NCBI RefSeq assembly: GCF_000775995.1
Contig: NZ_CP009227.1
Coordinates: 2,276,296 to 2,340,295 of the forward strand
DNA from: Treponema sp. OMZ 838
GTDB taxonomy: Bacteria; Spirochaetota; Spirochaetia; Treponematales; Treponemataceae
Reading direction: 5' to 3'
Length of the DNA: 64,000 nt
Positions 58,365 through 64,000 of this stretch are shown here, one piece after another. Position numbers and translations under genes: made by a program. Position 1 is the stretch's first letter; each line of letters begins with the position of its first letter. The notes below the pieces were generated by a model that saw only the letters and a list, made by a program, of their open reading frames with translations, did no database searches and was not told the DNA's origin.

Positions 58365-58940
58365 ATGATTTTGAAAGATATACGAGCATTTTTTTTCTAT
58401 TTATTTTTCATATTAGCGGCGATACCTTTCATTTTTGGGGCATCTTCTCCAAAAGATTCTCAACGGATTGCTTTTGTTAATAATGCTTTGAGCTATCTCG
58501 GTACGCCCTACCGTTATGCAGGCCATTCTCGTAAGGGGATGGACTGTTCGGGTTTTGTCTTTCGCAATGGGGCTGATGTTCTGAAGTTGCAGATGCCGCG
58601 GCGTTCGGATGCCCTTGCCGAATATGCAAAAAGAATAACGGATGAAGAGATTCAGCCCGGCGATTTATTGTTTTTTAACACTGCCGGCGGTATTTCCCAC
58701 GTTGGGATTTATATCGGTGCAGGAAAATTTATCCATTCGGCATCGGACGGTCCCCATACCGGTGTTATTATTTCAAGCATTCAAGAGTCATACTGGAGAA
58801 AAACGTACCGTTTTGCAGGCAGTATTATGAAACCGGAGGAAATTTTCTTTGCCGAGGCGACTATTCCATTTTTTTCGCGTACACTTGAGAATTGCCGGCT
58901 CCATCCTGATATTTGGGCAAAGGTATCGGATTCTTTGTAA
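58365..58940 (+). CDS. NlpC/P60 cell-wall hydrolase
   Basis: A 191-residue exported peptidase that cleaves peptidoglycan cross-bridges. Signal segment 1-26; catalytic cysteine in MDCSGFVFRNG, histidine in GGISHVGIYIGAGKF and a second in IHSASDG. Only one catalytic domain and no binding repeats. It diverges from the acyl-CoA synthetase. Confidence 0.92.
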   Translation: MILKDIRAFFFYLFFILAAIPFIFGASSPKDSQRIAFVNNALSYLGTPYRYAGHSRKGMDCSGFVFRNGADVLKLQMPRRSDALAEYAKRITDEEIQPGDLLFFNTAGGISHVGIYIGAGKFIHSASDGPHTGVIISSIQESYWRKTYRFAGSIMKPEEIFFAEATIPFFSRTLENCRLHPDIWAKVSDSL

Positions 58941-58991
58941 GTGGAATTACCACTCTCTGTAGCGATTCTGATGCAATTGCCTTGTATGTGT

Positions 58992-60065
58992 TTAATTCTT
59001 TGTTCCATTTAAAAGATTTTCGATAAACTCCGCCGGGCATAATTCTTTGTTTAGGATTTTGTAGAGTCCGGTGCAGAGCGGTAACTTTAAGTCGTATTTT
59101 ACGGCGATCTTGCCGAGGTAAGCGCATGCAACGATACCTTCAGGTAAATAGCCGATAGTACCGATTCGTGCGATAAGGTCATCGATGCCGTTAAAAGAAT
59201 CTAAAACCGCTGCAGTGATAATTTCACGGCCGAATTTGCGATTTCTTCCGTATTTACTGCGGCAGGTAACGTCAAGATCTCCGATACCGGAAATTGATGT
59301 AAATGTTTCCGGATGCGTTGCTCCCATTGCTCTCCCTATAATCTGAATTTCGTTTAAGCCGGCCGCTAATAAAAGCGATTCGGTATTATCACCGAAAAAG
59401 TCGGAATGTTCGGTTAGCGCATCAAGCATACCGAATGCAATGGCAATCACGTTCTTTGTCGCTGCGCATACCTGTACACCTACAATATCAAGACTTGAGT
59501 ATACCAGTAGACTGCGAGATTTAAGGATTTCGCGGCACCGGATGGAGCTTAATGGATTTTTTGAAGCTGCAATAAGACCGGTGAGCTTTCCGGCGGCAAC
59601 TTCTTCTCCATGACTCGGACCCGCGACATAGACAAGGTGATCCCGATAAAAATCGGGCAATTTGTTTTCAAGAGATTCGATGATTAAGTGCGGTTCTCCG
59701 TGCTCATCAGGGATAAATCCTTTAGTTAGTACCGCGATGAGCGGATATGTCTGTGTTCCGGTATCGATATTAAAAGGAGGAATCGTTAAGAGCTTGTCTA
59801 CAGTATCCATTAGATACAGGGATGGGCTTGCTAAAAAAAGTACTGCCGCATCCTTGCATACTTCTTGCATATCGACAGAAGCTGAGATCGTTGGCGGTAA
59901 GGTATAGTTCGGTAAATACTTTTTATTAATATGTTCGATATTGATGCTTGAGCATACATCTTCACTCCGATTCCAGAGCATAACGCGATGCCCGTTTCGA
60001 CCGAGTGTACAAGCTATTGCCGTTCCCCATGACCCTGCGCCGAGGATAGCGATCTTTTCATTCAT
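58992..60065 (-). CDS. gpsA: NAD(P)-dependent glycerol-3-phosphate dehydrogenase
   Basis: A 357-residue enzyme that makes sn-glycerol-3-phosphate for phospholipids. The N-terminal AILGAGSWGTAIACTLGRNG, VTKGF motif and GIGDLDVTCRSKYGRNRKFG are present. AGAGGG precedes ATG 60065. Slightly longer than usual at the middle. Confidence 0.95.
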   Translation of the reverse strand: MNEKIAILGAGSWGTAIACTLGRNGHRVMLWNRSEDVCSSINIEHINKKYLPNYTLPPTISASVDMQEVCKDAAVLFLASPSLYLMDTVDKLLTIPPFNIDTGTQTYPLIAVLTKGFIPDEHGEPHLIIESLENKLPDFYRDHLVYVAGPSHGEEVAAGKLTGLIAASKNPLSSIRCREILKSRSLLVYSSLDIVGVQVCAATKNVIAIAFGMLDALTEHSDFFGDNTESLLLAAGLNEIQIIGRAMGATHPETFTSISGIGDLDVTCRSKYGRNRKFGREIITAAVLDSFNGIDDLIARIGTIGYLPEGIVACAYLGKIAVKYDLKLPLCTGLYKILNKELCPAEFIENLLNGTKN

Positions 60066-60078
60066 AATAATTTTCCCT

Positions 60079-60594
60079 CTAGTATATAAATTCTACCGGT
60101 TCCGTTCTTTCTTTGATCACCGGTTTTTCTGCAGGATAGCCTAACGCAACAAAGCCGCATATCACATGATTGTGCGGAATATGAAAGGAGTCCAGTATAT
60201 TTCGGATTTCCGGTTCATTGCATTTATCACGTAATTGGTTAATCCAGACAGCACCCAACCCAAGGGATTCTGCTGCTAAATAAGTGTTTTCAATTGCACA
60301 AGATGAGTCGCATTGGCCGTACCTATCGTCCTCTGCAAAGCTGATCAAGAGAATCGCATCACAGCCATATATCCGGTAATCGTTGCGGTTATGTACTTTT
60401 GCGATCGCCTGTGCGAGTTCTTGAATTTTTTCCCGATTATGTACAACCGTAAATTTTCGTGCTTGTCGGTTTTTTCCTGTCGGGGCAGCTTTTGCACAGT
60501 CGGCAATAAGTTTTAGTTTTTCATCTTCAATTCTTTGATCGGTAAATTGACGCACACTTACCCGTGTTAAAATTGCATTGATTACTTCATTCAT
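60079..60594 (-). CDS. Nitroreductase-family flavoprotein
   Basis: A 171-residue FMN-dependent protein. VSVRQFTDQRIEDEKLKLIADCAKAAPTGKNRQARKFTVV and LGAVWINQLRD...HVICGFVALGYPA match the family. Substrate unknown. GGAAG before ATG 60594; ends 13 bases before gpsA starts, so both may be co-transcribed. Confidence 0.88.
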   Translation of the reverse strand: MNEVINAILTRVSVRQFTDQRIEDEKLKLIADCAKAAPTGKNRQARKFTVVHNREKIQELAQAIAKVHNRNDYRIYGCDAILLISFAEDDRYGQCDSSCAIENTYLAAESLGLGAVWINQLRDKCNEPEIRNILDSFHIPHNHVICGFVALGYPAEKPVIKERTEPVEFIY

Positions 60595-60674
60595 ACTGAA
60601 CTTCCTTCTTCATGTTTTCTATTTTACATCACTTGTACTATAAAGGCAAATGTTGCTTTAAACTTAAACGGTCA

Positions 60675-61616
60675 TCATTGGTTAATGATAATACCGATAT
60701 TACTTGCAACACGTATATGGATATTCCAGTTGCGAATAGGGGATACAATACGCTGTTCTCCATTTTCCTGTAAAACTAACGAACTAGAACTGCCGCCATC
60801 GAGTTGCAGTGCATCGTCAGCGCCTAATTCCCGCAGCAGCCACGCCGTTTCTTCAAAGGAAAGACCTTGGCTCCTCTGTTGATTCTCACCTTCTACCGAC
60901 ACGACGAAGAGTGTTTTTCCGTTATCAGTAAGGCCGACGGCAGTCCGTGAATCACGGCGATGAAGTTTTTGCGGAATCACGATACCGTTTCGAAGAATTG
61001 TCCAAAAGCCCCCGACTGCATGACGGACATCTGTTGATAATACATCTTCCGTTTGAGCGTCGATAATGCGAGCTGTTTTATCCGCATAAAAAAGCAATGC
61101 ACCGTAGCCTTCGTTCGGCATACTCATCCGGCAGAAATCTGTAATATGAATACCCACGATAGTGCGGTATACACTGAAAAACAGCGAGCCTGTTTTGAAC
61201 GGAGTGGCATTAAAGGCTGCGATTGTATTGTGCCTGAGTGCAAAATCCTGTGTCGTTTCGCCGCGGATACAGCCTTGGCCGTTTTTAAAGAGAGCCGGTT
61301 CTGAGGTTATCACGGCGACAGCGGGATTGAGTAAATCTACTTTCACAACATGAACGATAAGCGGAAATTGCAGATCATTGATATCGGCAGCTTCGATACC
61401 TGGGGATAAGGTACGCCAGTGTATTTCTGTCTGAGCAGCAGGCTGATACGGCGTATCTATGGGGGCAGTAGGAACGCTTGTACATCCTAAAAAGTACCAA
61501 AGAGAACACAGCAACAAAAGCAGCGGGAATCTTGGGAGCAGACCTCCGGAAAGGTTTTGCTTATACTGCCCTTGCAGTTGTATAGATTGGAGAAGCACCG
61601 GATACTTTTGGAACAT
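60675..61616 (-). CDS. Lipoprotein with phosphodiester glycosidase (NAGPA) domain
   Basis: A 313-residue lipoprotein: LLLLLCSLWYFLGC gives a lipobox cysteine at about residue 45, after an unusually long polar N-terminus, so the real start may be a later codon. The NAGPA domain has SRTAVGLTDNG, GLSFEETAWLLRELGADDALQLDGGSSSSLVL, typical of phosphodiester glycosidases. It may act on envelope glycans. The promoter lies within 6 bases of the ATG. Confidence 0.82.
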   Translation of the reverse strand: MFQKYPVLLQSIQLQGQYKQNLSGGLLPRFPLLLLLCSLWYFLGCTSVPTAPIDTPYQPAAQTEIHWRTLSPGIEAADINDLQFPLIVHVVKVDLLNPAVAVITSEPALFKNGQGCIRGETTQDFALRHNTIAAFNATPFKTGSLFFSVYRTIVGIHITDFCRMSMPNEGYGALLFYADKTARIIDAQTEDVLSTDVRHAVGGFWTILRNGIVIPQKLHRRDSRTAVGLTDNGKTLFVVSVEGENQQRSQGLSFEETAWLLRELGADDALQLDGGSSSSLVLQENGEQRIVSPIRNWNIHIRVASNIGIIINQ

Positions 61617-61622
61617 AGCGCG

Positions 61623-61651
61623 AGTATATCACAAAAGAGAATAAATTACAA
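61623..61651 (-). promoter_or_regulatory. Promoter of the NAGPA lipoprotein gene, close to its ATG
   Basis: On the minus strand TTGTAA (61651-61646), 17 bases, TATACT (61628-61623) with upstream TG. Six bases separate the -10 from ATG 61616: a candidate leaderless mRNA. Confidence 0.55.
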
Positions 61652-61671
61652 ACACTTAGTTTTAGGGGGGC

Positions 61672-61725
61672 TTGACAGTCTATCATAAATTTTCTATATT
61701 AAAGGACAAAATTTTCATGAGGAGG
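61672..61725 (+). promoter_or_regulatory. Strong promoter and SD of the 56-residue gene
   Basis: TTGACA (61672-61677), 17-base spacer, TATATT (61695-61700). GAGGAGG (61719-61725) is 8 bases before ATG 61734. Near-ideal signals suggest high expression. Confidence 0.75.
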
Positions 61726-61733
61726 CTTGAGGT

Positions 61734-61904
61734 ATGGCTGGTGCAAGTAAAAACTCCCGTACTGCTGTCGCTACGCAGAAGTTTAGCTGTCCGTGCGGTG
61801 GTGAAGTTGTGTTAAAAACAATGGTTGAAAACGGAAAAATAAAAAATATCGCTGAATGTGCAAAATGTCATCGTATTGAACGCCGACCTAAAGATTTTAA
61901 ATAA
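61734..61904 (+). CDS. 56-residue zinc-ribbon-like protein
   Basis: Encodes MAGASKNSRTAVATQKF followed by SCPCGGEVVLKTMV, then AECAKCHRIERRPKDFK. CPC and CAKC give four cysteines spaced like a small zinc ribbon. Near-ideal promoter, SD and terminator show it is a real, probably highly expressed, stand-alone gene. I do not recognise a function; ribosome- or RNA-associated roles are common for such proteins. Confidence 0.75.
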   Translation: MAGASKNSRTAVATQKFSCPCGGEVVLKTMVENGKIKNIAECAKCHRIERRPKDFK

Positions 61905-61930
61905 TCTTATAAGATACACAGAAGTAGAAG

Positions 61931-61966
61931 GCTGCCATCGGATTTACCGAAAGGCAGCTTTTTTTA
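61931..61966 (+). terminator. Terminator of the 56-residue gene
   Basis: GCTGCC (61931-61936) pairs with GGCAGC (61953-61958), with inner TCGG/CCGA, followed by TTTTTTT. Confidence 0.8.
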
Positions 61967-62039
61967 TACGCTTTGCCGCTCAATAATTGGGTGAATGATT
62001 TATCGTACGTATTTAGATTATGATACGTTGCAAGTTCTA

Positions 62040-62068
62040 TTGAATAAGCAACTTGAAATCGTTATACT
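62040..62068 (+). promoter_or_regulatory. Promoter of the phosphoribosyltransferase gene
   Basis: TTGAAT (62040-62045), 17 bases, TATACT (62063-62068). The leader is about 120 bases and has an AAGGAAG SD. Confidence 0.55.
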
Positions 62069-62194
62069 AAGAAAATGAGAGCTTTATTTCCTATCACTAT
62101 TATTTTCCTCAAAATTAAGCAACCGTTCTGATGCGGCTGAGGTTAATGTATTTTAATTTGAAATAAAGTATACATTTAAAGTAAGGAAGCGATT

Positions 62195-62797
62195 ATGAGC
62201 AAAGAATTTTTACCCTATGATACGATCCGTAATAACGGGTTCCGTTTGGCGCGCCAAATTTGGGAAGATGGTTTTATTCCTGATGTGATATATGTTTCAC
62301 TGCGGGGCGGTTCATCTTTGGGAAATGCCATTCATGAATGGTTTAAGTTAGTGAATAGAGATGTGAAGCCTATTTTGTATGCCGCTGTCGTCGCTCATTC
62401 TTATTCCGATGCTAATCAGCAGTCAAAAATGATGATTGACGGATGGACATATTCCCCCGAACACCTGCGGAGCGGCGATAAGATATTGTTGGTTGATGAT
62501 ATTTTCGATAGCGGTGCTACAATCAATTATCTTGTATCGGCTTTCTTGGAAAAAGGTATTCCGCGGCGTGATATAAAGATAGCCGTTCATGATTATAAGG
62601 TTTTCCATAACAGAAAGAGCAGTGAACCTATCCAGCCCGATTATTGGTGCAGAAAGCATGATATCTATGCCGATAAAGACAGCAGTTGGATCCACTATAT
62701 GAGCCATGAACTGACCGGTTTAACTCCTGAGGAACTTGAAAAGTACTACTATGCGCAATATCCCGAGCTGCGTGAAATTTTTAAGGGTGTTTTATAA
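62195..62797 (+). CDS. Phosphoribosyltransferase family protein
   Basis: A 200-residue protein. The PRPP-binding motif ILLVDDIFDSGATINYLVSAF is intact, preceded by DVIYVSLRGGSSLGNAI. It resembles purine base phosphoribosyltransferases (hypoxanthine/xanthine). The C-terminal 60 residues are longer than usual. Base specificity is not resolved. The stop is 7 bases before the next gene's ATG. Confidence 0.85.
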   Translation: MSKEFLPYDTIRNNGFRLARQIWEDGFIPDVIYVSLRGGSSLGNAIHEWFKLVNRDVKPILYAAVVAHSYSDANQQSKMMIDGWTYSPEHLRSGDKILLVDDIFDSGATINYLVSAFLEKGIPRRDIKIAVHDYKVFHNRKSSEPIQPDYWCRKHDIYADKDSSWIHYMSHELTGLTPEELEKYYYAQYPELREIFKGVL

Positions 62798-62804
62798 GAA
62801 ACCG

Positions 62805-63695
62805 ATGTACAGGAATGGTAAACCGTTATTATGCCTTTTTGCATATTTCTTTTTTTCTCTTTCTCTTTTTGCTGCTGAGAGTGGTTTAGTCTTTTATGTA
62901 GATACTGCTGCAAAAACAACCGCGGAAAAAGGGACATCCGATAATCCGTTCGTTTCTCTTGAACAGGCTGTTGCAGCAGTCTATGACCGAATAAACCGGC
63001 AAGAAACTCCGGTAAAGAACGGTAAACCTGCTCCGGTTTCTGTTTTTCTTCGTTCCGATGTGTATGTTGAAGAAGCTGTGTTTCTTACGGCTCCGATTAA
63101 GATACTCGGTGAGAATGCTCCGGTAATTACATTCGGAGAAAATGCCGGTTTTGTCGTTGAATGTACTTCGTTGGAGATAAAAGGATGCTCGATAAAACGC
63201 ATAGAACGGTTTACGGAACCGCGTATTGTACCTGTTTTATACGGTTCGAATGCTTCCCTAACGCTGAATAGAGTTTCAATTACCGTAGAAGAGGGCGGTG
63301 ATGCCGTGATTCTTCGGGATAGCCGTATCACGTGTACCGACACTTCTTTTACTTCCGAACAAACTGCGCAGGCTGTATTGGTGCGTGCCAAAAACAGTAC
63401 CGTGTCTGCGCTGCGCAGTACTTTTTCGGCATCGGGATTAATGGTGTTATGTTTTGATTTTGTAAAAACACAGTGTACGCTGACCGATACGGTTTGTAAT
63501 CTTACTGCGCATTATACCGGAAGATTGGCCGATCTTACCGGTTCAACCGTCAAAGTCCGAAAATTGCAATGCTCGTATACCTCGCCTTTATTTGAAATGA
63601 TGGATGCGGCCGTCATTGCTGATAATACTTCTAAAGCTGAATTGCCGAAATCTGTTGAGTTAACAGGATTTACGGAAGTGCTTATTCGTAGATAG
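62805..63695 (+). CDS. Exported right-handed beta-helix-type protein
   Basis: A 296-residue protein with a signal peptide (MYRNGKPLLCLFAYFFFSLSLFA) and a body of short repeating strands (SLEIKGCSIKRIERF; SLTLNRVSITVEEGGDAVILRDSRITCTDTSF), typical of right-handed parallel beta-helices such as adhesins or polysaccharide-binding proteins. No catalytic motif seen. Start at 62805 is chosen because the preceding frame overlaps the phosphoribosyltransferase gene. Confidence 0.6.
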   Translation: MYRNGKPLLCLFAYFFFSLSLFAAESGLVFYVDTAAKTTAEKGTSDNPFVSLEQAVAAVYDRINRQETPVKNGKPAPVSVFLRSDVYVEEAVFLTAPIKILGENAPVITFGENAGFVVECTSLEIKGCSIKRIERFTEPRIVPVLYGSNASLTLNRVSITVEEGGDAVILRDSRITCTDTSFTSEQTAQAVLVRAKNSTVSALRSTFSASGLMVLCFDFVKTQCTLTDTVCNLTAHYTGRLADLTGSTVKVRKLQCSYTSPLFEMMDAAVIADNTSKAELPKSVELTGFTEVLIRR

Positions 63696-63764
63696 TGTAT
63701 TATATAGATACATAGAGCATTGTGAAGGGTACAGTGATAATACAGAAAATAGGAAAAATGTCTG

Positions 63765-64000
63765 ATGTTGTTTTGCGGTATTGATGAAGCGGGGAGGGGG
63801 GCGTTGGCAGGCCCCGTATATGCTGCGGCTGTCATTTTGCCTGATACCTTTGATATTTCGATATTGGATGATTCAAAAAAACTATCCCCTAAACGCCGCG
63901 AAATGGCGCGGGCTGCTATTCTTGACGGTGCACTGTATTGGCAGATTGCATCGGTTCCTTCCGAACAAATAGATAAAATCAATATTTTACAAGCAACGCT
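63765..64000 (+). CDS. rnhB: Ribonuclease HII, N-terminal part (cut by the window end)
   Basis: The visible 78 residues start MLFCGIDEAGRGALAGPVYAAAVIL, with the catalytic D and E in GIDEAGRG, then DDSKKLSPKRREMA, the second family motif. RNase HII removes RNA from RNA-DNA hybrids. ATG 63765 is chosen; an ATG at 63758 leads to an early stop. Truncated by the window. Confidence 0.92.
   Translation, partial: MLFCGIDEAGRGALAGPVYAAAVILPDTFDISILDDSKKLSPKRREMARAAILDGALYWQIASVPSEQIDKINILQAT

Overview
The window looks like a chromosomal segment of a spirochaete of the genus Treponema. Evidence: a flagellar collar-type protein with a membrane anchor and coiled coil (16776-17399), a FapA/ParA pair, spirochaete-type lipoprotein and membrane protein genes, many palindromic intergenic repeats, and moderate GC in the core genes. 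The species is not determined from sequence alone; an oral-type Treponema is my inference. No rRNA, tRNA, CRISPR array or intact insertion sequence was seen.

Layout. 1-2.5 kb is an AT-rich accessory stretch: the tail of a probable TetR regulator, a flavin reductase-like protein, a small membrane protein, a membrane-anchored FNR-like oxidoreductase carrying a covalent-flavin (ApbE-type) motif, and a transposase remnant. Two near-identical inverted-repeat operators tie this stretch to the next gene, a CDP-alcohol phosphatidyltransferase. 3.3-5.7 kb holds a dicarboxylate/glutamate symporter and two small membrane proteins. 5.8-13.7 kb is a seven-gene minus-strand operon: membrane protein, ParA/MinD ATPase, FapA, Lgt, membrane protein, NrdR, NrdD. 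13.8-24.7 kb is a plus-strand housekeeping and envelope run: 2-hydroxyacid dehydrogenase, HflK/HflC, FlbB-like, MBOAT plus SGNH acyl-transfer pair, acyl-ACP thioesterase, KsgA, two RluA-family pseudouridine synthases. It converges with folC. 26.1-27.3 kb is an AT-rich island with an orphan phosphate-type binding protein. 27.3-33.2 kb has a macro-domain protein and a FecR/porin-like/periplasmic operon divergent from a CHASE2 adenylate/guanylate cyclase.

33.3-38.2 kb contains a heterodimeric ABC exporter pair and a UgpC/MsmK-type sugar ABC ATPase flanked by two direct 141-bp composite hairpin repeats. 38.5-41.3 kb has four small genes, including an EamA transporter and a GNAT acetyltransferase. 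polA and pyrG diverge at 44.2 kb, followed by NfeD, an SPFH protein, a lipoprotein, a membrane protein and mnmA. 50.1-50.7 kb is a long non-coding leader with a sigma-54-like promoter and stacked hairpins, upstream of a sigma-factor-like HTH protein and rdgB. A HypB/UreG-like GTPase with a soluble ABC ATPase (52.2-54.0 kb) may form a metal or cofactor delivery pair. A chemotaxis receptor, acyl-CoA synthetase, NlpC/P60 hydrolase, gpsA, nitroreductase, phosphodiester glycosidase lipoprotein, a 56-residue zinc-ribbon-like protein, a phosphoribosyltransferase, a beta-helix-type exported protein and the start of rnhB complete the window.

Recurring themes are seven genes whose -10 box lies 6-11 bases before the start codon (candidate leaderless mRNAs) and at least three families of intergenic palindromes.
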